Source of the DNA: Eleginops maclovinus
Lineage: Eukaryota > Chordata > Actinopteri > Perciformes > Eleginopidae
Direction of reading: 5' to 3'
Assembly (NCBI RefSeq): GCF_036324505.1
Contig: NC_086350.1
Location: 15,027,032-15,091,031 of the forward strand
Length of the DNA: 64,000 nt
A model generated the notes under the pieces. It was not told the DNA's origin and did no database searches. It was given only the letters and a program-made list of their open reading frames with translations. A program made the translations under genes and the position numbers. Below are positions 12,279 through 25,366 of this stretch, piece after piece (the first letter of the stretch is position 1; each line of letters starts with the position of its first letter).

Positions 12279-15200
12279 TATTTCATAAATGTAGTTCCAT
12301 AAAGAGCACTGACCCAAATGGCATTCAGTAATTCTTCGCGGTGCCAGAGGAGGTGGGATAATCAGAAACTTCATCAAGCTCACTCCTTGCTTCTCTCCTT
12401 CCCTGAGTCTGCAACACCTCCTACTGTCCCACCCTCTGCTGGAACCTCTTAAACAAAAATCGCATATAATAACTGCATAACATATACAGTGCATCCAGAA
12501 CACGCATCAAAGAACATCTCCCTATCCCCTCTTCATTTTAATTAAACAAGTTTCCTCCACTCAAGAGTCTTGCCATCTTTCATCTCTTTGATCTGTTCCC
12601 ATCCAACTTACAGTAAAAGAAACAGTCCATCTCCACTTTGAGAAAGTTGTAAGTGTTTGATTCAAAGGACTTCCAAGCAGCAGCGGTACAGCATTGATTT
12701 AACGTAAACAAAAAGGCATCACAGAACTAACAAAAAAACGACTGAAAACATAAAAAGACAGTTCCTTTGTCGAGCAGTACAACCCCCATATGGTCCGTAA
12801 GGGTCTACTCATAAAAGCAGAATAAATTCCTTTTTGAAACTGTTCAATAAATTCATATCTGTCTTCATGACAATGTGTGCAATACATATCAAATCTGTCA
12901 CTTCTGCGTTGAGATGGATATGGGAGGACAGAAAACTCAAAGAAAATAACACAATTAAAGTGGGTCTCAAGCACCAAGTCCCCATCGATCCATTCGCTCT
13001 CTTTTCCAATACACTATGGACTCAACATGGACTTATTCTTTCTTAAGCACAACTGGGACTGCTCCCTCCCCCCAGGGCGCAACACTCACACAATGCTTCA
13101 AAAGAACATTTTGTTTATATGTTCAATATCAGAAACATCAATAAAATTATCCAATCATTAATTTCCTATTCAATACAAATTTAATGCAGAGCCACGGAGT
13201 AGCCAGCTGATATCCAATGAGGACATCTATTCCCGATCACTCAGATCTGGGCTTCACACACACACATGCACAAACACACATCAATGGGACTGTCCCTAAA
13301 ACAGCTATTCCTCACAGGCAGACTCAATACTGTAGAGAGGGCAGAAAGACGGAAAAGAGGAAATAAGGAGGAGGGGAGTGGTATAAGGGAGGGACTAATT
13401 ATTTCTAAAGGCACAACTGTCAAGGTGAGAGTCTTGACATTGGAGGGTCAGGCTGAGCCGAAAAGACTTGGTTTTTATGTCCACATAAAAATGCTGGCTT
13501 GGTCATACAGGATAATGGAACCAGTCATGCAGGAAGTATCCAAATTATTTAAGCAAAAGTAACAGAAATACCCTTAAAATTAGGGATAAAAGTTAAGTCC
13601 TGCAATCAAATCTTACTATATTAAAACACAATTGTATTAGCAGTAAAAGCAGTCATTATGCAGCAGAACAGACACTTTCATATTTACAATATCAAGTTGT
13701 TTATTGTTAGACTGATAATATTGATGCATAAACGCATGTCAAGTATTTTATGTTGTAGCTGGTAAAAGTAAATATACTAAAGGGGAAGTGCATCATTCTT
13801 ACAAATCAAAGTCTCTTCACATGACTTGTGAAATACTGTGTTACAAGAAAAGTGTGGGTCCACTGCAGGATTCGAAATATTTGAAAATTAGAAAAGCCTT
13901 GGGGAGCGAATAATAAAAGACTCCTTTAGCTCCCTCCTTATCTCAGCTTGAGGAGTCATTTTCAGCAACAAGGTGAAAACAAGAAGGCCTGACGCTTAAA
14001 TGTGGGCAATGCAGTCATCAGGATTTGACAATAAAGAAAGGTGTGATATGTAAAATATTAAATATTAAAAAAGAATTATCTCTGAATCTGCTCTTTAATC
14101 TTTCAATTGTTTGTTGTGCAGTCCTAAATACAGTAGTTGGAGACCTGTTTCAACCACTTTATACAGTATACTGTTAGATAGTTAATCATTTACTGATCAC
14201 ATGTATTGTTATTTAGTTTGCAAAGTAACTAGTAACTGCAGCTTTCAAATAAAATGAACAGAGTGAAAACAAGTAGCATAAAATAGAAATGTTTAACTGC
14301 AATCAATCACGCAAAATTTGAGATCAATTTCAGGTTCAACAGTTCCATGCTCAATGATACAATCTATAGCTCTCTGATGCATGTGATTAGGAAATGCGTG
14401 CAAATGCTATCAGTATTGAATATCACACAGGTAGTGAACCCGGCGGAACCCCACTCTAACCCCCCCGACATGCTTCACATCAGATAGAGCTGTGAGCCGC
14501 ATGTGTGTGTGTTTAACATGTTAGAGTTGGCCAGATGACATGAGATTCAGGGTTCACGGGTCAAGTAGTGTCAAAGCAGGTAGGCGATTGGCTGATCAGG
14601 TCTGAGTGTAATGACTAATCAATGGTTGAATGCATTAGCCTAATCTAATGGGCCAGGTGGGAGAGGACAACGGCAGACGCATGGAACACATGATTGAGCA
14701 CAACATGCAACAGCAATGCAATCAATAACACATAGAGTGGTCTAACCCCAGGGGGGGTCCCCACTACTGGAACGACCTGATCCACATGCATTTAGGAGGC
14801 GCTCCGCATGTGTGTGCGTGTGTATATGTGTAAATATGTATGGTTGGTTGGTTAGAGGAAGACAGAAAAGGAACCAAGCTGTTTTAGTTTGATTGATTGG
14901 ATTATGAAATGAATTGAGGGAAATCAAAGCCTTTTGTTTATGGCCAGCAAACGCACACGTCACTGAGAAGCTACTGTGTGTTTCTGCTCACCTGGTAGAG
15001 AGTGATGCACTACAAGAAAGAGTGAAAGAGAAAGTGGAATAAGTGATGTGGTGATTATAGAATGCAAATAGAAAAAAATGCTAAATACAGGGAATGAATC
15101 ATCAGCCTATTTTCACAATCAGGGTAAAGAGAGGTGAGGCGTTTCTCATATTTAGGTTCGTCCCAAGAGAAAAAGACACCCTCCTTTGTGTGTGATTTGA

Positions 15201-15459
15201 CCTTCAACCATCACTCAGTGACGAGCATTATGTGAACCTGTTTGTGGGTTAAAAGCATTGCTGGGCGCTAAGGTACCAGTCTGTGCATTACTGAGGTCAT
15301 TCATATTTCTAACCAGATGAATGTGTTTTAATGCAGAATATGTGGTGGAGAATGATGCTAAAATAAAAAGAAACAAATCGAAGACTGGACAAGGACAAAT
15401 CACTTTTAAAAAGTGGAAAAACTTTCATTTTAAACTTTAAACTCACAAGAAGCTAAAGC

Positions 15460-15462
<3 letters not shown>

Positions 15463-15506
<44 letters not shown>
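15463..15506. repeat. (AG)22 microsatellite
   Basis: This is a pure AG run of 44 bp, 100 bp before the large CA array at 15607. Confidence 0.97.
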
Positions 15507-15509
<3 letters not shown>

Positions 15510-15605
15510 GAGAAATGACAAGTTAGGGACACAAGCCAGTCAGAGCAGAGGACAGACCTGGGTCAATACTTGCAGCACATGCTGCTGACACTGCACTGCA
15601 CTGCT

Positions 15606-15762
<157 letters not shown>

Positions 15763-16061
15763 ACCCCAGACAGACACCCACATTTCCACATGGACATGTA
15801 CACAAAACATACACAGACATCAGTCCAATCAGTCAGCCGGTGTCAATATTTCAAGAGGAGAGAGAAAAGGAGAGAATGCAGATTGTGTGTTTGTGCATAA
15901 AAAATCCAAACTTGCACCAAGATCAAGAATTGTTTACAGACTGAATTAGATCGTTGTCACATCCGTTTTTCTTTTTTTCCATCTTCTATGTATCAAAAGA
16001 AAAATGTAAATGATGAATATTTTTTAACCTTCTGACATTTATTGTTGGAATCCTTTCAGCC

Positions 16062-16136
16062 ATAGATAGATAGATGGGTAGATAGGTACTTTATTAATCC
16101 CAAATTGGGAAATTATATTGTTGCAGAAGCTAAGTA
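16062..16136 (-). mobile_element. Truncated LINE 3' tail (teleost type)
   Basis: On the minus strand the sequence reads AATTTCCCAATTTGGGATTA, then ATAAAGTACC and ends in a short CTAT/CTAC tetranucleotide repeat. This is the usual 3' end of abundant fish non-LTR retrotransposons, probably of a Rex/CR1-like group; the exact family is not certain. Only the tail is recognisable, consistent with 5' truncation. It lies in intron 8 in the same orientation as WWOX. Confidence 0.65.
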
Positions 16137-16537
16137 TACAGTCATTCAATCTTAAAAACGAAATAGCTAAAGAGTCCGTTGAAAATATAAAAGCTGCAAA
16201 ACACCAGCACTTCAAAGGTCTGCTCAGAAACAACTTTATTCCCTCTTTCCGTTTTTCTTTTACATTAGTTGATAAGTTGATAAACCAAAAATTAATCAGA
16301 AATAATTTGGGACAATCGTTAATTGTTTAAGTGATTAATATAACACCTAATTTAAGACATTTTTTGTTCATACACCAAACTACTTTTTTATTAATCAAGT
16401 ATATAAATGAAAAACTAATCAATAAGAAAAACATACGATCAGTTGCAGGCCTCATCACATTGCCTCACTATACATGTACTGAATATGTTCACTGAAGAAT
16501 AGTGACTATGTTTCAATATGTGTGGTACTGCGACTGG

Positions 16538-16694
<157 letters not shown>

Positions 16695-18651
16695 CTTGCA
16701 AGGTCTGTGATAGGGGCCTCTCCATCTTTGAAATGAATTAGTGTGTGGTGCCTTATTGAGTGAGGTGCAGTGTTTAAGTGAAACTGATGAGAGATGTGTG
16801 AGCAGCGAGGACTGGGCTATAAGTATGTGGCTGGGTTCACAGGTTAATCCCTATTGATTTACTCAACCGTCTGCATATAGCCACACGGGAAGACAAGGAA
16901 GGAGAGGCCTGCTCTACCAGGTATCACAGAGCACAAACGCAGGATAAAAATCACTGCTTGGACACTCATCGTCACCTGATGCTAAATAGGGTAAGGGTGA
17001 GACAATGAAGTATCATTTAATCTAAATCGGTGGTTAAACACCCTTTCCTTAAAAGGATTACAGACTGAGACTTGCTGAAGATCTAGAAATATGATAATTT
17101 GCTTCATTTACGAGAAGCCCGTTCAAATAAAAAATAAAAAGAGGTGCATGGTTTTCAGGAATGAGTTCACCATGAATATGAGGTCCTATCTTTCAGTGCT
17201 GTGACAGATTTAAATGCAACCTCCAAACTGGGAAATCACAGTAACACCCCGACACATCAGACCAGTGTGTTTAATGAGAAACCCAAACAATACCCAGACC
17301 AAGCTGTATTTATAAACAAGCGCTTTACAATCTCACCCCAGAGGAGGAAAAGGTGAAATATTACATTAATATGAACAACTATTAATAATAAGCCCCCCCT
17401 TACCCCATCATTCCTTCTCTCTTCATCTCTATCTTCCTCCCTCTCCTCACTCTCTCTCTCTGCCTCTAATCCTATCATGCGGGCAATAAGTGTATGCACC
17501 ATGAGCACATTTAATTTCTGCGGTTGGTTTTCAGCGAGCCCAGAGGTGAGCCTTAATAAGGATCAATGGCACTTTATCTGGGACAGCACCCACTTCACAG
17601 CATGCAAATTACACAGCAACCCTTAAAAAAAGAAATGGATTTAATTAAAAAATGTAGAACCACGGGCTCTGGAAATTCAATTAAAGGATTTATGCAAAGG
17701 TTGGCTAGCTTTTTGTGTTGCAGTTCCTGCTTATATAATGAGCTTTTCATATTAAAAATCAATAGGTAATCTGGGCTAGGGGATCGGCTGCTTATGTACA
17801 TTTTTGAAATCAATTTGAAAAATAGTCCATCAGCTCCATGTCACAACAAAGAGGGGAGGGAGTGGTGTGTGTGTTTGGGTGTGTTGAGTCGGGTGAGGAA
17901 GGGGTGATAGGTTACATCTTTCTCCTCTGTGAGGTTCACTGGAGAAAAGCTCTGAAGCTCAAAAGGTAAGAGCGATGGAGGGTGAGGGAGGCACCGTGGA
18001 AGAGTAGAGGGTAAGTGAGTAAGGATGTCTCTCTGGCCAGGTCACTTTCTGCCTCTTTGGCCTGTTCTGATCCCTTCTATTAGAGACAGAGTCCCTTGGC
18101 AATGAGGGTCTAGCTGGCTCTGACCTGTGGCTCTGGGGTAATTTAGCCCGGCCCCAGCTAAGACTCAGCCCAGACAACCCAGGCTGGGGAGACGTCCTAA
18201 TGGCCTCCCTGAGGTGTCTGGAGCAGAAGAGCAGGGAGGATGTGGTTGAGGGTTTTCAGTAATGTTTCCTCACAAACGAAACAAAAGTCTGTCACAAAAA
18301 ATCATCTTAAATAATGTTAATGTGCAACAATGTATCTTTGATAACCACATCAACATTATCAAAGCGGCTACAACTGAACTACAAGTTTGGCTTTTGAAAA
18401 ATTACTAAACACGGATATTGTTCTTACCTCTTTCACACTCGTGTTGTATAACTGTACGCAGGCAGGAGGGGTGAATGACTGACTGCATACAGTAGCAGAC
18501 TGTCAGCATTTGATTGGTTCTTTATTGATCCAGACACGCTCTCCATCACATCAACTCATCCACAATAAACCATTTACACAGTTTCCCTGTGCAATGGACC
18601 GCATAACCAGGCCTCAGGCCATCTCTGTTCACCGACCATGTGCGTGTGTAC

Positions 18652-18787
<136 letters not shown>

Positions 18788-21370
18788 GAGCATGTGTGTG
18801 TGTGTTTTCTTTAATGAAATGGTATCTCCGCGGACAATAATCCCAGTAACAGGATTGGGCAGGAACACACATGTCAATACAACCAAATAGGATTGTATGC
18901 TTTTATCCAACCCCACACCAACACGTCTTTTCTATGTGTCTCCCCTCCTCTATGTCTATTTCCCTCTCACTAGCACAGCAGGGAATGTCTTGCTGGAACA
19001 TCACGTTCGTTATACTCGTTCCTCAAAAATGATCTTAAACATAGAATTAAATTGGTGCAGCATCAGAGAAGACCACTCTGAGAATGTGAAACTCATATCA
19101 ATGGCATAAGGTGTAATATTCTGTCTTCCCCTCTGAAGAAACCTACACAGTGTCTCCACTCAGATTGGAGCTGACCCCCTCCTGTGTGGCTCCTAATCAT
19201 CCAAGAGGACTCTATTACAAGGGCCTGGCAGCTCATCTAACCCCACGGAGGAGAAGGGGGGCTGGCGGGTAGATTGGGACCTCTGCTCCTCTTTTTTTCC
19301 ACATGGTTGAGCACCACACACAACACCGGAGCACACACACACACACACACACAGAGGTAGCTCGGGTGTGTTCAGCGGCGTCTGTGTGCTATACCAGATA
19401 GAGCACCTGACCTCATGTCTGTCTGCAGGAGAGAAACTGATAAAGAACACTGAGGTAAAAGTGGCTGCTGTGTTCACATACAGCACCACTGTACGTACAC
19501 TGTAATGCTGATGTCTCCGTTTCAGGTCCTGTCTCTGGGGTTAACCCTCGAGGGGCTAGAGAGAGCTCCTGGTTGCAGTAGTCTCTATAAAAGGAGCTAC
19601 TGGCGGTCCCTCTCCTCCTGACAGAACAACCGTTTCTCTAATACAGTCCCGACTGCTGGTGCCTGGTCAAAAGTTCAGCCTGTGCATATGTAAAAAGGTG
19701 GCCTGGTGCCCGAGGCAGGATCCTGGGTAAAATAATCATGCTAAAACGCTAAGAATCATGGGACTATGCGAGAGCGGTGATGAAACCGACCCCTGGGGGA
19801 TCTGAGCTGTCTGATTGGACCAGAGGCGCCTCTTAGGCCTTTGCCCACAACACTTCCCTCCCCTCTTTTTATCCATTATGATGAGGTCCTGGAGCCACTG
19901 CCCACAATGATCTCCATTCAGCTCACTACTGTCTGTGCCTATAGTTAAGGTATAGATTAGATGAGTATAGGCTGAGCACAGCTGCTTGGAGCCTGAGGGT
20001 ACACTGATCTTGAGGGAGCAATCAGTCAGTCAACAAAATGTCACAGGGTCAGCGTTACAGCGCGACAAGACGGTGACAACTTCACAAAGGTTACAGCCAA
20101 ACTAATAACTGCAACAGTCATTGAAATTCTTTCTGTGCTGTTATAGTATAAGAGTTTTGACTCAAAGTGAACTGTCTAATAACTTTTACAGCAAATACGT
20201 CAGAGACCCAAAATCTTATTCTTAAATATCCTAGATCAAATAAATCAAGTAATATCTGTACCAATCAAATTTTGAGCATTATTTCTGATAAACGCTGTTT
20301 TTTTTGCCCCTCTTGCTCTCCCTTAGTCTCGCTATCCAACACACACATATCCGGGGCACATACACACGCAGTTCACACCACTGCAGGCCAGATCTTTCAA
20401 CGCTGATAATCACAGCAAAGGACACAGGGAAAACTCCCACTCCAAACACGCTGAATTAAAGAAACAGGAGTTACAGGCCTGGACGCACAATCTCTGATAA
20501 GTAGATCAAGGCGCGGGGAGGGGAACATGATGTTAGTCAGAGATAGTTTGGCTGATTAAAATGTCATGGCTCTTTATAGATGCCTTTTTCAACTCAGCAA
20601 AAAGAAATCAGCTCTGTACATCAATAGCAGAGTGGGCTGTGCTTCCTGCTAATAGAGAAGTTTCTTTCCCTTAAGTAGAATCCACAACACAAAGGATGCA
20701 AAATTGAGGAAGTCAAAATATATTTTGGTAATACGCGAGCAAAAGGCAGTGGCAAAAAGATTAAAGTGAAGGGTAAAAGAGAAGCGCTGATAAAATAAGA
20801 GAGCATGACGCACAATTAATGAGGGAGGAAAGCCTGGACATGATTGGATGGACAAATGTGGAGCTTATGGCCTGACATGACATTTCCTCGCCTTTACTGC
20901 AACAATCAAATTAAAGATTTAGGACCACATGTAGCTCCAGGTCGTTCGGTAGTCTCCATATTGTTAATTCATGTGTGTGCACTTGTCCGTGTGTGTGTTT
21001 ATCCTTGTGTAGGGCAACTGTATATCACTCCACCTGTGCTCCTATAAATCAAACCTGTGTTTTAAATGAGAGGCTGGTTATTTGTGCAAGAACACACACG
21101 GGGGCTTTGTGATTGTTTTTTGGAGTCGACATTCTGCTTATGTTTGCATCCCAGAACAATCTCCACGGATCCCGCAAGCGTACGCAAGCAATTAAAGCGA
21201 TACCATCTTCATATCCCTGCAACCAATAACTGAAATAATATCACTGTTTTATTAAGCCCTTAATGTGGGGGCAGAAGGAGTGAGGAGTGGGATTTTAAAG
21301 AGGATACACTTTCAGGGGCCTTATCAAGCCCAGATTTAAATAAGAGCAAATGCTCAGCTTAAGGGTGTGC

Positions 21371-21511
<141 letters not shown>

Positions 21512-24288
21512 GCCTTTATCAGACATGAGTTTAGGCTAATCGCTGTGTCAGCACACCAGAATTTAATTACTAGCTCTACCTTTGTCCTTTAATATTTACT
21601 AACATCCACACTACATTTAATTAACCACGTGTAGAAAAGCCATAGCCCAATTCTGAAGGAGAAACCGCTCTGCTAATTGCATCTGTGCGCTCGCATCCAA
21701 AATGTTACACACCCTTCTCTTACACACACGAGGAATGCCAAAGTGTCATACACTCTAGGGTACACTCCCAAATCATCCGGTTCTAAAAGCATGTTAAACT
21801 GATTTTGGTTCAGCTAAAATTGACACAGACCAGGTTTATAGATTGAAACAAGACAGCAAATGATGAAAGAGACTGATGTTAGAGAAGGTAAAAAGGGAGA
21901 GGAGTGTTTAGTGAATAGTCAAATTGAGGAAACGTTCAGCGTGGCATTTTGCGAAAGGTGCTGAAGAGTAGTTCCTCTCATCTCTCATGCCATGTCAGAA
22001 GGAGGAGAGACAAATGACGGCCTGGGGCCTTGTGTCTGTCAGACATGATGGATCAGAATAACGCTTCACTAAAACTCCAACACGCTGCCTTTCAACACAT
22101 CACATTTTCCCTTCAGTACAAACACTAAATTGATAAAGTACGAAGACTAGCTAATGGAAAGATGTAATAGTCAAAGTAAAGCATATATTAGGAGGCCATG
22201 GAGCCTAAAGGGTAGAGAGCTGCTATCAATTGAAAAGTCTTACAGAGCAGAGGACACAATATAGACGAAGATAAATCATGCTGTTGAATTTTATCGTTCA
22301 TATCCAAGGTGTGTGAGGACGTTAACCTCCGGCACCTAACATCACCTTATAAGCACACATGTGCTATGAACACCCTCATGCAGTCATGTGTTGTACACCC
22401 ACACACTCACAAGAGTTTCTGTACTATAGAGGTTATTGCCTTGAGAGGAAACCTGAGCAGTATGTTTTAATTTTGTGATGAAATTTAGATGGTATTGACA
22501 GGAAATAGTTACTGTTGATTTGCTTAAAAAATTCCAATGCAAAAACTGTATAAGAAAATTGTTGTATGGCATGAAAATGTGTTGTTAATTTCCAAGACTT
22601 CCAATGACATAACATCACTCAGATCCGACAGTCTGTTACTCTTCATAGCTTTATCCAGCATTACCCGGGTGAACAATAAAGTCAGAATACCTTCACACAA
22701 GGTTTGTAACATATCGTTTGTGCGCTCTTTTATGTGTGTCAGGAAACACAATTGTCAAAATATAATTACATGCATACAATATTTTCAAAATGAGTGTGTG
22801 GTTTGGGTTAAATAAGTATAGAAGAACTTCAGTTCAAAAGTTACAAGTTGAATAAATCAATTCTGGTTTCACACCATACCCAAACAGCGGCTGGGTAAAA
22901 GCTTTGTGTATTTGGAACCAGCCATCCAGGAAGACCCACTACAAATTTCAGTGCATTACTTTTGTGAGGTAAACATAGCTATGAGAAGTGAATGAAAACA
23001 CCCTTTCAGAATCCCCATGCCCTTCCTCTGAACACAAACAGAGGCAAACTAGAATGAGCATAGGTCCAAAAAGGGAGGTCTGCTGTCCCTGCAATACAAA
23101 GATGAATAGAGGCCAATCTCAATTGGTTGTAGTAAAACTCCAAACAATGCTAACAGCTGTGGGGGGATTCCAACACTTGACCAGCTCATGTCTCCCTGGG
23201 TAAGTCCTTAAAAACAAAGGCACTGAACTTGTATGTATTTGATACTTGAAACTTGATTCAGCTGTATCTTCTGCTCGACCTTCAGCTCCTTCCCCACCAG
23301 AGAATGATATTCTGTTTACCTAGCCCCTTACCATGCTGCAAGCTTACCAAAGGAAGACCCTACCAGGATCTGTTCACCCAGTAACACAGCTCCCAGGGTC
23401 ACAGGGACCCACTAACTCCCACCACCATCACATTTGAGTGTCAATTATTCAAGGGAATCTTGTTTTATTCTTCAAAATTAAACTGTTTTAAACAGATAAA
23501 ACACTGCAGGTCTGGCACAGCACCTGGAGTCCAATCTTTGTACCCCTCAGCCTTTGAGGACATAACGTCATTACTGTAACTCTGCTCTTAGACAGGTCTG
23601 TGAAATATAAAGTTGAGTAAGCCTGCTAATATAACTTAGAACTTAAGATAATGCATCTGAAAATATCTGGTAATAGGTTCTCCTGATGGGAAAGGGGTAG
23701 ATGGTAAAAACATATTTGACAGAGATAATTATCTTAGTACTCTGGAGTACAGGACTGCAAAGGAGTAGAGACTTGAGTTTGTGCAGTGCGTTTACTGTAA
23801 CCTAATAGTCGTGCTATACAGGATCTGGAATATCGCCTACCCTTGTGAGAGGATAGGGGGACCGCCTCTCAGAGTTAAATAAACAGTGACAGGAGGAAGA
23901 GGAAAACAAACCACAGACTATCTCTCTATCTGTGAAACCCAGGCTCTCTCCCTGAGCCCTCAGCACTCAGCAGATCAACCCCTCTCCATCCTTTTCCTCT
24001 CCTCTCTCTCTGGAACGTGCCAAGACAAATATATACGCTGAGTAAGGGACACGAGAACAAAAATATAGTGTTGTCAATTCACCGGCTTTCTTTCCATGTA
24101 GGAAATGAGACGGTTGCAGATCAACTCTTGTGAAATGAAGTTACCAAATGCAAACCAATCCAATCTGGTAGTTACCAACAATTGTAGGTAATAAAACGTT
24201 TTCAGTTGGAGGCCATTGGTCAAGTTGTGCTGCAGTTTTTGCAGTCACAGGGTTATAACACTTATTTTAAACTGGTTTTGTCTCCTAC

Positions 24289-24553
24289 CATAGACTTGGT
24301 GAAGGGTCTGGCCAGAGAGAAGATAAAGGTCATCAGCCACCAGCTTCTGTGGATGGAGGTGTACATCATGTTCCCAGGATGCACTGCGTTGGAGGTGACA
24401 CCATGAGGTGAGAGGCGGTGGTGGAGCTCATTGCTGAAGAGGATGTTGCAGAGTTTGGCGCGATTGTAAGCCAGCATGGACCAGTAGTCCTTCTTTTGGG
24501 GTGACAGCAGGTCAAGGTCCACTTTAGCACAGGAATCTAGCAGGTCTGTGAAC
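24289..24553 (-). CDS. wwox: WWOX exon 8: SDR catalytic YxxxK and substrate-side segment
   Basis: This 265-bp exon is the length of human exon 8. It encodes [20 protein letters not shown], then [40 protein letters not shown] and a tail ending [15 protein letters not shown] is the catalytic YxxxK (human Y293 and K297). DYW keeps the Tyr equivalent to the human Y287 phosphorylation site. AVHPG is the usual SDR P-G turn after beta6. The acceptor is TTTCAG|G and the donor ATG|GTAGGA, which is not the strongest type. If intron 8 were retained, the frame would continue for eight residues (VGDKTSLK) and stop, removing the exon 9 tail. The next exon is outside the window on the left. Confidence 0.97.
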
Positions 24554-25239
24554 CTGAAACAGAGTCCAGATCAAGAGGATTTAGAGTGTGTTGGGGGGGG
24601 GGGGAATTTTCTTCTTCCAGATGTGTGGTGCTGGCTGCATACAAATCAAAGACGTGACATGATGTTCTTTAATTGCCTGCGACAGAGCTGTTAAACTCCA
24701 GATGTTTGACAAGGCCCCTTAAACATTACACTACTCGTTGTGTTATTATGCAGTCACGCAATAACATCACAATACACAGGAACAAGAACCACACTCACTG
24801 TGTGTCGTGTGTGTTTGGGTATGTGTGGGAGAGAGAGACATGGGCTCCAAACCGGCGGAACACATCCCACATATTAATGCAGTCATTAGAAAACAACCAA
24901 TCAAAATGTCACCTGGTTTCCTTGTTGTGATTTTACAAGCTCGCTGCCTCTTGTTTACTGTCGCCTTCCGCAACATCCTTGCTTGGCTAAATCACAACAT
25001 CTGCAGGCTTTTTATTTCATGTGTTGCAACTTCATAACTACTTTAGCAAGTAGAGGTTGATAAATCAATCGCTTGAGCATCAAATGCAGTTTCCCTCCAA
25101 AATTGTTCACACGTTATGCTCAAGTTGTGCCTGGTTAAAACTAAATGTTGTTTTACTAGCAGCACCTGAATAAGTTTCGAGTTTGGGGGTAATCTAACTT
25201 TGTACGACTTGATGGGCTAATGACATTTTTCACAGTAAC

Positions 25240-25366
<127 letters not shown>

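Noticed and set aside
12054..12503. 149-codon minus-strand open frame in intron 8
   Set aside because: The composition reflects a purine/pyrimidine-rich tract (Ser, Leu and Pro runs). No domain, signal or initiation context is recognisable.
18520..18535. TTCTTTATTGATCCAG as a third LINE tail copy
   Set aside because: It shares only about ten bases with the LINE tail and lacks the CCCAAATTGGG core and the terminal tetranucleotide repeat.
24262..24522. 86-codon minus-strand frame taken as a separate small gene
   Set aside because: It is part of WWOX exon 8 read through the donor into intron 8; its Met is internal to the exon.
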